Below, one piece after another: positions 1 through 7,358 of a DNA stretch of 64,000 nucleotides; positions within the stretch are counted from its first letter, which is position 1; each line of letters begins with the position of its first letter. The stretch spans positions 406,830 to 470,829 of the forward strand of contig NZ_JANUHB010000004.1 of the NCBI RefSeq assembly GCF_024756255.1. The letters are read 5' to 3'. The notes beneath the pieces were generated by a model. It ran no database searches. It saw nothing but the letters and a program-made list of their open reading frames with translations, and was not told the origin of the DNA. Source of the DNA: Massilia agilis (lineage in GTDB: Bacteria; Pseudomonadota; Gammaproteobacteria; Burkholderiales; Burkholderiaceae_D). Position numbers and translations under genes: made by a program.

Positions 1-51
1 CTCGCTCACGGGCGCGTTGGGTCGAGTTTCCGGATCGGTAAGGGAGGCCAT
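1..51 (-). CDS. TetR-type regulator, N-terminal fragment (runs off window)
   Basis: An ATG on the minus strand at 51-49 opens a frame that stays open to the window edge and gives 17 residues beginning MASLTDPETRPNAPVSE. This is too short to show a fold. A TetR-family repressor is inferred from its position: it is divergent from the glycosyltransferase gene, and the 24-bp gap between them contains most of a perfect palindrome at 75-95 that looks like a repressor operator. Any other small divergent gene would also fit. Confidence 0.4.
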   Translation of the reverse strand, partial: MASLTDPETRPNAPVSE

Positions 52-74
52 AGCCCGGGAGTATAAATGGTGTT

Positions 75-95
75 AAAGTATACGTCGTATACTTT
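75..95. promoter_or_regulatory. Palindromic operator, 9-bp arms with 3-bp spacer
   Basis: Seen directly: AAAGTATAC at 75-83, GTC at 84-86, and GTATACTTT at 87-95. The arms are perfectly complementary. The site lies 13 bases upstream of the glycosyltransferase ATG and about 24 bases from the start of the divergent reading frame. A site of this size and symmetry is typical of TetR-type dimers, so it probably represses both divergent genes. The ligand cannot be told from the sequence. Confidence 0.6.
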
Positions 96-108
96 TTCAA
101 AAGATCGT

Positions 109-1314
109 ATGAAACTGCTGATCCTTACTTATGGAACGGAAGGCGACACCCGGCCGCTTGCTGCCCTTGGCCACCAGCTGGCCAGCGCCGGCCACGACGT
201 ACATCTGCTGGGCGACGCGAGCACCCTCGGCTCGGCACAAGAGCTGGGCCTCGCCAACGCGGCGCTGTCGGGCGACATCCGTCAGTTGTTTTCCACATGG
301 AGCAGTCAAGGGGCAAAAGGCACGGCCAAGGCGCTGGCACAACTTACCAATGCCAATACCCGCGCCTGGACGCTCGAAACCCTGGCGGCGGCAGACGGCT
401 GCGATGCCATCCTGACGTCCGGCCTGGCAGGTTTCGTTGGCCTGGCGGTTGCTGAACGGCTGGGCATCCCGGCCATCGGCACCGGCATGATTCCGCTCAC
501 GCCTTCGCGCGAGTTTCCTTCGCCCTTTCTGCCGCCGGGCCTGGTGCCGCGCTGGCTCAACCACGCCAGCCTCAGGCTGACCAACCAATTGGTCTGGCTG
601 GCCTTCAGGAAAAGCTTGAATGAAGCGCGCCAGACCGTGCTCGGCCTGCCGGCGCGCCGGGAACTGCCCACCGAACATCCCATGCTCTATGGGATTTCGC
701 CGACGATCCTGCCACAGCCTGGGGATTGGCCGGTTCACGCCCGCGTGTGCGGCCAATGGCAGACGCCGGCCGGTGAATTTACGCCGCCGCCTGAACTGGC
801 CGATTTTCTCCGTGCTGGTCCGCCGCCGGTCTACGTGGGCTTTGGCAGCATGGCGGGCATCGATGGGCCGCGCCTGGCCAATACGCTGGTGACCGCCCTG
901 GCTGGCCGACGCGCATTGTTCTACCCAGGCTGGAGCGGCATGGATGACGTCGAGCTGCCGGACAATATCCTGCGCATCGGCACGACCCCGCACGGCTGGC
1001 TGCTTCCGCGCATGGCCGCGGTCGTTCACCATGGTGGCTCCGGGACCACCCATTCCGCCACCCGCGCGGGCGTGCCATCGATCGTCATCCCATTTGCAGG
1101 CGACCAGGCATTCTGGGCCGACCGCCTGCATCGCCTGGGCATTGCGCCGCCAGCGCTCGATGGCGCGAAGCTGGATGCGGGCGCATTGGGGAGGGCGATC
1201 AGCTTTGTCGAACGTCCGGAGGTCCGGAAGCGCGCCGCGGAGCTTGGCGAGCAGATGGAACAGGAAAACGGGCTGGCGATGGCCGTAGGGGAGATTGAGA
1301 AGCTCTGCTGTTGA
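109..1314 (+). CDS. UGT/MGT-type glycosyltransferase (GT1 family)
   Basis: This is a 401-residue cytoplasmic GT-B glycosyltransferase of the macrolide/sterol glucosyltransferase type, which moves a sugar from a nucleotide donor to a small hydrophobic acceptor. The N-terminus has the acceptor-side start MKLLILTYGTEGDTRPLAALG. Around residue 306 is the donor-binding signature HHGGSGTTHSATRAGVPSIV, followed by PFAGDQAFWADRL. The start at 109 is preferred over an in-frame ATG at 67, because the earlier one would put the palindrome at 75-95 inside the gene and the family motif begins right after 109. Homologues are often controlled by an adjacent TetR protein and inactivate xenobiotics or antibiotics. 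That role is inferred here, and the substrate is unknown. Confidence 0.8.
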   Translation: MKLLILTYGTEGDTRPLAALGHQLASAGHDVHLLGDASTLGSAQELGLANAALSGDIRQLFSTWSSQGAKGTAKALAQLTNANTRAWTLETLAAADGCDAILTSGLAGFVGLAVAERLGIPAIGTGMIPLTPSREFPSPFLPPGLVPRWLNHASLRLTNQLVWLAFRKSLNEARQTVLGLPARRELPTEHPMLYGISPTILPQPGDWPVHARVCGQWQTPAGEFTPPPELADFLRAGPPPVYVGFGSMAGIDGPRLANTLVTALAGRRALFYPGWSGMDDVELPDNILRIGTTPHGWLLPRMAAVVHHGGSGTTHSATRAGVPSIVIPFAGDQAFWADRLHRLGIAPPALDGAKLDAGALGRAISFVERPEVRKRAAELGEQMEQENGLAMAVGEIEKLCC

Positions 1315-1330
1315 GAGCATGTAGTGTCGT

Positions 1331-1355
1331 ATTATATTGCTCTTCGGCAATTATA
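1331..1355. promoter_or_regulatory. Possible promoter/operator of the KfrA-like gene
   Basis: An AT-rich stretch just upstream of the KfrA-like ATG (1369) contains ATATTGC, a six-base spacer and GCAATTAT, an imperfect inverted repeat with arms ATTGC at 1336-1340 and GCAAT at 1347-1351. KfrA proteins are known to bind their own promoters, so this could be an autoregulatory site. A terminator for the upstream glycosyltransferase is unlikely because no T-run follows. Confidence 0.3.
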
Positions 1356-1368
1356 GTTACTCAATCTC

Positions 1369-2109
1369 ATGAATACCGATTCGGCCCACCAGGGCATCCA
1401 GTTCGACGCGGTGGCCGCGGCGGCTGACGCATTACAGAAGGACGGCAAACCGGTCACCATCGACGCCGTGCGGGAAATCCTCGGCGCCGGCTCGCCAACC
1501 GCCATCCAGAAGCATCTGATCCCGTGGCGCGCCAGCCAGGCGGGGCCAGCGAGCACCAGCAAGGCGGAACTGCCTGAAACGATTGTCGCCGCCTTGGCCG
1601 ACTGGGCGCAGCAATTCGCCCAGGAGTCCGGCGCCGGCGCGCGCGAGGCGCTGGCGCAGTCCGAAAGCGACATGCAGGTCCTGCTCGAGGCCGGCGAAGC
1701 GCTCGAAGGCGAGCGCGACGAATTGCGGGCACAGGTCGCGTCCGTGACCGCGGCATCGCACGCAGCCATTGCTGAACGGGACGAGGAGATCGAGCGGCTG
1801 CAGGCGGAGCTGCGCAACGCACGCCATATCGCCACCGAAGCCCTGGTCGGCAAGGCCAAGGACCAGCTGGCCATCGACGGCAAGGACGCCCAGCTGGCCG
1901 ACTTGCGCACGCAGCTCGAGCGCTACGTGGCGTCGTCCTCGGAGCAATCCGATGCGCGCCTGGCTGCCGAAATGGAGCTGGTGGGCGCGAAGACCGTCCG
2001 CGAAAGCCTGGAGGCCGAGATCACCGACCTGCGCAAACAGCTGGACGCGTCGCGTGCCGAGCGCGGCGCCCTACGGGCGGAACTGGAGACCTTGCGCGCC
2101 AGAGCCTAG
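1369..2109 (+). CDS. KfrA-like DNA-binding coiled-coil protein
   Basis: A 246-residue soluble protein. Residues about 10-75 resemble the KfrA N-terminal DNA-binding domain (VTIDAVREILGAGSPTAIQK). From about residue 95 to the end it is an uninterrupted acidic/basic heptad-rich region (for example ERDEEIERLQAELRNARH), predicted to be a long coiled coil. KfrA of IncP plasmids binds DNA through its N-terminus and polymerises through its coiled-coil tail, helping plasmid stability. Chromosomal relatives are common in Burkholderiales and their role is not settled. No replication or partition gene is nearby, so this looks like a free-standing chromosomal copy acting as a regulator or nucleoid-associated protein. 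Confidence 0.7.
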   Translation: MNTDSAHQGIQFDAVAAAADALQKDGKPVTIDAVREILGAGSPTAIQKHLIPWRASQAGPASTSKAELPETIVAALADWAQQFAQESGAGAREALAQSESDMQVLLEAGEALEGERDELRAQVASVTAASHAAIAERDEEIERLQAELRNARHIATEALVGKAKDQLAIDGKDAQLADLRTQLERYVASSSEQSDARLAAEMELVGAKTVRESLEAEITDLRKQLDASRAERGALRAELETLRARA

Positions 2110-2271
2110 CCTGTGCCCTCGCCGATGATGGGGGCGCGATTCATCTGCTCCCCGATCCAGTTGGTAGTTTCACGATCCGGAACACCGCCGCCTTGCAGTT
2201 GACACCACCATGCCCGATGGCCACACTAGGCATGGATGAACCCGCTTGTGTTCGCAGAAAGAGAGACTCAG

Positions 2272-3024
2272 ATGAAATACTCGTTTTCCGGCCAATCCGT
2301 GCTGGTGACCGGCGCCGGCTCCGGCATTGGCGAAGCCACCGCGCGCCTGCTGGCACAACAAGGCCTGTCGGTGGTGGTGTCCGACGTGCACGCCGACGCG
2401 GTCAAGCGCGTCACCGATGCCATCGCCGCCTCCGGTGGCCGTGCCGTGCCGAACGTCGCCAACGTGGCCGATCCCGCGCAGGTAGAGGCAGCGGTCGATT
2501 GCGCCGTGAAGCACTTCGGCGCACTGCATTTCGCTTTCAACAACGCCGGCATTGGCGGCACGCTGCTGCCGGCCGGCGAGCTGCCCGCGGATGACTGGCA
2601 GCGGGTCATCGACATCAACCTGAGCGGCGTTGCGCACGGCCTGCGCTACCAGATCCCGGCCATCCTCGCCGCAGGCGGCGGCGCGATCGTCAACATGTCG
2701 TCCATTCTTGGCCTCGTCGGCAACTCCTTCGCGCCAGCCTACGTGGCCGCCAAGCACGGCGTCACCGGCCTGACCCGCTCGGCCGCGCTCGCGTATTCGG
2801 CCCAGGGCATTCGCATCAACTCGATCCATCCCGGCTACGTGGACACCCCCATCCTGGACGGACTCGACCAGGCCGCGCGCGCCGGCCTGGTAGGCCTGCA
2901 CGCCATCGGGCGCCTGGGCCGTGCCGAAGAAATCGCACATGCCGTCGCCTTCCTGCTGTCGGACGGCGCCAGCTTCATGACGGGCTCCGCGATGGTGGTC
3001 GATGGCGGCTACACGGCGAGCTGA
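2272..3024 (+). CDS. Short-chain dehydrogenase/reductase (classical SDR)
   Basis: A 250-residue NAD(P)-dependent oxidoreductase with a Rossmann fold. It has the cofactor motif TGAGSGIG near residues 10-17, NNAG near residue 87, the catalytic serine in VNMSS, and the YxxxK pair in AYVAAKHG. The C-terminus has the usual SGxxxxVDGGY-type ending (GSAMVVDGGYTAS). An earlier in-frame ATG at 2236 exists, but the start at 2272 follows GAGAGAC and begins at the usual family position. The stop is only two bases from the PRPP synthetase start, so it may be the first gene of that operon. Substrate unknown. Confidence 0.85.
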   Translation: MKYSFSGQSVLVTGAGSGIGEATARLLAQQGLSVVVSDVHADAVKRVTDAIAASGGRAVPNVANVADPAQVEAAVDCAVKHFGALHFAFNNAGIGGTLLPAGELPADDWQRVIDINLSGVAHGLRYQIPAILAAGGGAIVNMSSILGLVGNSFAPAYVAAKHGVTGLTRSAALAYSAQGIRINSIHPGYVDTPILDGLDQAARAGLVGLHAIGRLGRAEEIAHAVAFLLSDGASFMTGSAMVVDGGYTAS

Positions 3025-3026
3025 CC

Positions 3027-3914
3027 GTGCGGCGCCTGATCCTGCCCCTGCCGGGCAATGAAGCCTTCGCCGCCGCACTCGCGTCGGCAACCGATGCTGA
3101 GCTGGGCCGCCTGGAGACCCGCCAGTTCCCCGATGGCGAAAGCTATGTGCGCCTGCATGGCGACCCCGCCGGCCGCGCCGTGGACCTCGTCTGCACGCTG
3201 GCCAAGCCGGACGCGCAGTTCCTGCCGCTGGTGTTCGCCGCCGACGCCGCCCGCGACCTGGGCGCCACCGAGGTCAACCTGGTCGCGCCTTACCTGGCCT
3301 ATATGCGCCAGGACAAGCGCTTCAACGATGGCGAGAGCGTGACCTCGCTGTCCTTTGCCCGGCTGGTGTCCTCCACCTTCGACCGCCTGCTGACCGTGGA
3401 CCCGCACCTGCACCGGCATCCGACGCTGGCCGCGCTCTACACGATCTCCACGACGACGCTGCACGCCGCGCCACAGTTGGCCGACTGGATCGCGGCCAAC
3501 GTCGAATCCCCGCTTATCGTCGGCCCCGACGAGGAAAGCGAGCAGTGGGCCGCGGCGATCGCCTCGCGTATCGACGCGCCGCACGCGGTGCTCACCAAGA
3601 CCCGCCACGGCGATCGCAGCGTCGACATCGAAGTGCCGGACCTGGCCGCCTGGCGCGGCCGCACGCCGGTGGTGGTGGACGATATCGCCTCGTCGGGCCG
3701 CACGCTGGCGGTGGCCGCGCGCAAGCTCGCCGAACAGGGACTGGGTAAACCCGAGTGCGTCGTCGTGCACGCGCTGTTTGCCGACGATGCGTGGAACGAG
3801 CTGCAGCCTCTTTTCACGCGCATCACCTCCACCGACGCCGTGCCGCATCCGAGCAACCGGATCGCCCTTGCGCCGCAGTTTGCCAGCGCGCTGCTGAACA
3901 ACGTGCGCGACTGA
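3027..3914 (+). CDS. Ribose-phosphate pyrophosphokinase (PRPP synthetase), archaeal-like class
   Basis: A 295-residue enzyme interconverting ribose 5-phosphate plus ATP and PRPP plus AMP. It shows the ribose-phosphate site VVVDDIASSGRTL around residue 215, the flexible-loop motif TKTRHGDRSVDI near 190, RQDKRFNDGES near 93 and the metal/ATP histidines in DPHLHRH. It is shorter than the allosteric class I enzyme and looks closer to archaeal and short bacterial forms. It starts with GTG. It sits two bases after the SDR and upstream of a beta-CASP hydrolase and an AMP/thymidine phosphorylase. It may therefore work in nucleotide salvage, possibly in the PRPP-consuming direction, rather than being the housekeeping Prs. 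Confidence 0.85.
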   Translation: MRRLILPLPGNEAFAAALASATDAELGRLETRQFPDGESYVRLHGDPAGRAVDLVCTLAKPDAQFLPLVFAADAARDLGATEVNLVAPYLAYMRQDKRFNDGESVTSLSFARLVSSTFDRLLTVDPHLHRHPTLAALYTISTTTLHAAPQLADWIAANVESPLIVGPDEESEQWAAAIASRIDAPHAVLTKTRHGDRSVDIEVPDLAAWRGRTPVVVDDIASSGRTLAVAARKLAEQGLGKPECVVVHALFADDAWNELQPLFTRITSTDAVPHPSNRIALAPQFASALLNNVRD

Positions 3915-3951
3915 AGGCCAGCCAACCACTTAACACGAATAAGAAAACCCC

Positions 3952-5310
3952 ATGCTTTCATTGACCAGCCTCGGCGGCGCCGGGACCGTCACCGGTTCCA
4001 AGCACCTGCTTACCTATGGTGATTCCAAAATCCTCGTGGACTGCGGCCTGTTCCAGGGCCTGAAGAACCTGCGCACGCTGAACTGGCAGGACCTGCCGGT
4101 GTCGCCGCGCGACATCGACGCGGTCGTGCTCACGCACGCCCACCTCGACCACAGCGGCTACCTGCCGCGCCTGATCCGCAACGGCTTTCACGGCAAGATC
4201 TTCTCCACGGCCGCCACGCGAGACGTGGCCAAGCTGATCCTGCTCGACAGCGCCTGGCTGCAGGAGAAGGACGCCGAATTCGCCAACCGCAAGGGCTACT
4301 CCAAGCACAAGCCGGCGCTGCCGCTGTACACGGTGCAGGACGCGGAACACTCGCTCAAGCATTTCGAGTCCGTACGGTTCCACGACGAAGTGGCGCTGCC
4401 CGGCGGCGCCAGCCTGCTGCTGCGCCGCGCCGGCCACATCCTCGGCGCTTCTTCGGCGCAGATCGACGTGGACGGCGTGCGCATCGTGTTCTCGGGCGAC
4501 CTTGGCCGCTACGACGACCCGGTCATGTTCGATCCCGAGCCGGTCACGGAGGCCGACTACGTCGTCATCGAGTCCACCTACGGCAACCGCCGTCACGACC
4601 GCTCCGACGCCCTCGCGGCGCTGGACGAGGTGATCGCGCGCACCGTGCGCCGCGGCGGCACCGTGGTCATCCCGGCCTTTGCGGTCGGCCGCGCGCAGTC
4701 GCTCATCTACAACCTGTGGCAGCTGCGCCAGCGCGGCAGCCTGCACAACGTGCCGGTGTTCCTGGACAGCCCGATGGCGACCAGCGCCACCGAACTGCTG
4801 CACCGCCACCAGCACGACCACAAGCTCTCCATGGACGAGTACGAGGCCGCGTGCGACGCCGTCACCTATGTGCGCGACGTGGAGGAATCGAAGGCGCTCT
4901 CGGCCAACCGCTATCCGAAGGTGATCATCTCGGCCAGCGGCATGGCCACCGGTGGGCGTGTGCTGCACCACATTGCCGCGTTCGCGCCGGACCATCGTAA
5001 CACGCTGCTCTTCTCGGGCTTCCAGGCGGCCGGCACGCGCGGGCGCAAGCTGCTCGAAGGCGCGCGCGAAGTGAAGGCCTACGGCACCTGGATTCCGGTG
5101 AACGCGGAGGTCGCGGAACTGCCGATGCTGTCGGCGCACGCCGATTGCGATGAGTTGATGAAGTGGCTGTCCGGCTTCAAGCGTGCGCCCAAGCGCGTGT
5201 TCGTGGTCCACGGCGAGCCGGAGGCGTCGGAAGCGCTGCGCGAACGGATCGCGCGCGAACTCGGGTGGGCGGTCGACGTTCCCCTGCAAGGCCAGGAGTT
5301 CGTCCTGTGA
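3952..5310 (+). CDS. Beta-CASP metallo-beta-lactamase-fold RNA-processing hydrolase
   Basis: A 452-residue zinc-dependent hydrolase. The metallo-beta-lactamase part has the metal motif THAHLDHSG near residue 60, a further histidine in RAGHILGASS near 160 and the aspartate in FSGDLGRYDDP near 180. The beta-CASP insert follows, with ESTYGNR, IPAFAVGRAQ, SASGMATGGR and the C-terminal SAHADCDELM, which are the landmarks of the YSH1/CPSF-73 group. Members cut or degrade RNA or other nucleic acids in the cytoplasm. It overlaps the phosphorylase start by four bases (GTGA), indicating translational coupling. The native substrate is inferred, not shown. Confidence 0.88.
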   Translation: MLSLTSLGGAGTVTGSKHLLTYGDSKILVDCGLFQGLKNLRTLNWQDLPVSPRDIDAVVLTHAHLDHSGYLPRLIRNGFHGKIFSTAATRDVAKLILLDSAWLQEKDAEFANRKGYSKHKPALPLYTVQDAEHSLKHFESVRFHDEVALPGGASLLLRRAGHILGASSAQIDVDGVRIVFSGDLGRYDDPVMFDPEPVTEADYVVIESTYGNRRHDRSDALAALDEVIARTVRRGGTVVIPAFAVGRAQSLIYNLWQLRQRGSLHNVPVFLDSPMATSATELLHRHQHDHKLSMDEYEAACDAVTYVRDVEESKALSANRYPKVIISASGMATGGRVLHHIAAFAPDHRNTLLFSGFQAAGTRGRKLLEGAREVKAYGTWIPVNAEVAELPMLSAHADCDELMKWLSGFKRAPKRVFVVHGEPEASEALRERIARELGWAVDVPLQGQEFVL

Positions 5311-6824
5311 GCGCTGTCATCTGGCCCGAGCAGCCGCTGCTGCGCGCAACGCGTTTGCGCCTGCACGCGCAAGACCAGGCCATTGCGCTGATGCGCGCCG
5401 ATTGCCACGTCTGCCGCTCCGAGGGACTGTCACCGCGCTCGCAGGTGCTGGTGGTGGCCGGCAAGCATGAGGTGCAGGCCTTGCTGTACCAGATCGACAG
5501 CCCGCTGCTCGAGCAGGGCCAGGTGGCGCTGTCGGAGGCGGCCTGGGACGCGCTGCACATCAGCGACGGCGACGAGGTCCAGGTCCGCCACCCGCCGGTG
5601 CTCGAATCGCTGGCCGGCATCCGCCGCCGCATCCACGGCTACCGGCTGAACGCGCAGGACCTGTCGGCCATCGTGCGCGACGTGGTGGACGGGCGCTACA
5701 CCGACGTTCACTTGTCGGCCTTCCTGACCGCGACAGCCACGCTGCCGCTGGACGCCCTGGAAACCGTGCACCTCACGCGCGCGATGGTCGATGTCGGCGA
5801 GAGCCTGCACTGGAATGCGCCGGTGGTGGTGGACAAGCACTGCGTGGGCGGCCTGCCGGGCAACCGGACGACGCCGATCGTTGTCGCGATTGCCGCCGCC
5901 AATGGCCTGGTGATGCCCAAGACCTCGTCGCGCGCGATCACTTCGCCGGCCGGCACCGCCGACACGATGGAGATGCTCGCGCCCGTGGACCTGGACATGG
6001 CCACGCTGCGCAAGGTGGTCGAGACCGAGGGCGGTTGCGTGGCCTGGGGCGGTTCCATGCACCTGAGCCCCGCCGACGACATTTTCGTGCGTATCGAGCG
6101 CGAGCTGGACATCGACACCGAAGGCCAGTTGATCGCCTCGGTGCTGTCGAAGAAGATCGCGGCCGGCGCGACCCACGTGGTCATCGACATTCCGATCGGG
6201 CCGACGGCCAAGGTGCGCAGCCGCGAAAACGCGGTGCGTCTCTCGGCCAAGCTGCGCGCGACCGCAGCCGATTTCGGCCTTGCGCTGCGCTGCATGTTCT
6301 CGGACGGGAACCAGCCGGTCGGGCGCGGGATCGGCCCGGCGCTGGAAGCGCGCGATGTGCTGGCCGTGCTGCAGAACGAGCCCGGCGCACCGGAAGACCT
6401 GCGCGAGCGCGCCGTGCTCGTTGCCAGCGCGGTGCTGGAACTGGGCGGCGCAGCGGCCGAGGGCGAGGGCATGCGCGTGGCGCGCGAGACGCTCGACAGC
6501 GGGCGCGCCTGGGACAAGTTCAAGCGCATCTGCGAGGCGCAGGGCGGCCTGCGCGAACCGAAACGCGCCGAGTTCGTCGAGCCGCTGGTGGCAACGCACG
6601 GCGGCCAGGTGGTGCACATCGACAATCGCAAGCTGTCGCGGCTGGCCAAGCTGGCCGGCGCACCGGCCAGTCCCGCGGCGGGCGTGCACATGGAAGTGCG
6701 CCTGGGCGACGAGGTGGCGCGCGGCCAGCCGCTTCTGTACGTCCACGCGCAAACGCCGGGCGAGATGGCCTACGCGCTCGACTACGCGCGCCAGGCCGGC
6801 GACATTATCCGGGTGGAGGCGTAG
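5307..6824 (+). CDS. AMP/thymidine phosphorylase family protein
   Basis: A 505-residue nucleoside or nucleotide phosphorylase of the long archaeal-type branch of the thymidine phosphorylase family; archaeal AMP phosphorylase has nearly the same length. An N-terminal extension of about 90 residues precedes the phosphorylase core. Conserved segments include DKHCVGGLPGNRTTPI, KTSSRAITSPAGTADTMEML, GGSMHLSPADD and DIPIGPTAKV. The GTG at 5307 is chosen because it overlaps the preceding stop, whereas an upstream in-frame ATG at 5163 would lie deep inside the hydrolase gene. Family knowledge suggests it splits NMPs to base plus ribose 1,5-bisphosphate, or deoxynucleosides to the sugar 1-phosphate. 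The operon partners favour the former. Confidence 0.85.
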   Translation: MSAVIWPEQPLLRATRLRLHAQDQAIALMRADCHVCRSEGLSPRSQVLVVAGKHEVQALLYQIDSPLLEQGQVALSEAAWDALHISDGDEVQVRHPPVLESLAGIRRRIHGYRLNAQDLSAIVRDVVDGRYTDVHLSAFLTATATLPLDALETVHLTRAMVDVGESLHWNAPVVVDKHCVGGLPGNRTTPIVVAIAAANGLVMPKTSSRAITSPAGTADTMEMLAPVDLDMATLRKVVETEGGCVAWGGSMHLSPADDIFVRIERELDIDTEGQLIASVLSKKIAAGATHVVIDIPIGPTAKVRSRENAVRLSAKLRATAADFGLALRCMFSDGNQPVGRGIGPALEARDVLAVLQNEPGAPEDLRERAVLVASAVLELGGAAAEGEGMRVARETLDSGRAWDKFKRICEAQGGLREPKRAEFVEPLVATHGGQVVHIDNRKLSRLAKLAGAPASPAAGVHMEVRLGDEVARGQPLLYVHAQTPGEMAYALDYARQAGDIIRVEA

Positions 6825-6875
6825 ACCGGGAACCAGGCGGTTGTTGGACGTGTTTGGTCGGCGGAACGCTGGCTG

Positions 6876-6927
6876 GACGCGTGGGCAGGGTGCGGCTGGG
6901 CAGTGCCCAGCCAAACGCCCACCCTAC
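6876..6927. repeat. Half copy of the GTAGGGTGGGC extragenic palindrome
   Basis: GACGCGTGGGCAGGG at 6876-6890 and GCCCACCCTAC at 6917-6927, with GGCTGGGCA/TGCCCAGCC pairing between them, form one side of the repeat family seen in full at 20498, 24107, 35865, 57952 and 61237. It lies between two convergent genes and might act as a bidirectional terminator. It lacks the outer left GTAGGGTGGGC unit. Confidence 0.6.
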
Positions 6928-6942
6928 CTTATTCCCGGCCGT

Positions 6943-7326
6943 TCAGGCGGCGTTGCGCGCAACGGCGGCGAGGACCAGCGCTTTGAATGCTTTCTCGTCG
7001 ATCGCGTCGCCCTCGTGAAAGTCGATGGCGCGCCGCACCTTGCCTTCCAGGCTGGAGTTGAACAGGCGCGCCGGGTCCGGTAGCGATGCGCCTTTCGGGA
7101 AGGTGAGCTTGACCGCTTTCTTGTAGGTCTCGCCGGTGCAGATGATGCCGTCGTGCGACCACACCGGAACCTGCCACTTCCATTCTTCGACCACCTGCGG
7201 GTCCGCCTGCTGGATGAGGGCGCGGATCCGGGCGAGCATGGCGCCGCGCCAGTCGCCCAGTTCCTGGATGCGCGCGTCGATCAGTTCCGATGGCGACGGC
7301 CCGGCAGGATTCGCGTTCTTGTTCAT
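6943..7326 (-). CDS. DUF1801-domain protein
   Basis: A 127-residue soluble protein of the DUF1801/YdhG-like family (alpha-beta fold, related in shape to frataxin-like iron-binding proteins). Recognisable features are EEWKWQVPVWSHDGIICTGE and the following KKAVKLTFPKGASL, which are conserved in the family. The start is well supported: GAGGAG lies just upstream of the ATG at 7326. It is 32 bases downstream of the DUF885 gene on the same strand, so the two are probably cotranscribed. Biochemical role unknown. Confidence 0.75.
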   Translation of the reverse strand: MNKNANPAGPSPSELIDARIQELGDWRGAMLARIRALIQQADPQVVEEWKWQVPVWSHDGIICTGETYKKAVKLTFPKGASLPDPARLFNSSLEGKVRRAIDFHEGDAIDEKAFKALVLAAVARNAA

Positions 7327-7358
7327 GGTTGCTCCTCAGGTTGGGTCCGGCGCGCGGC

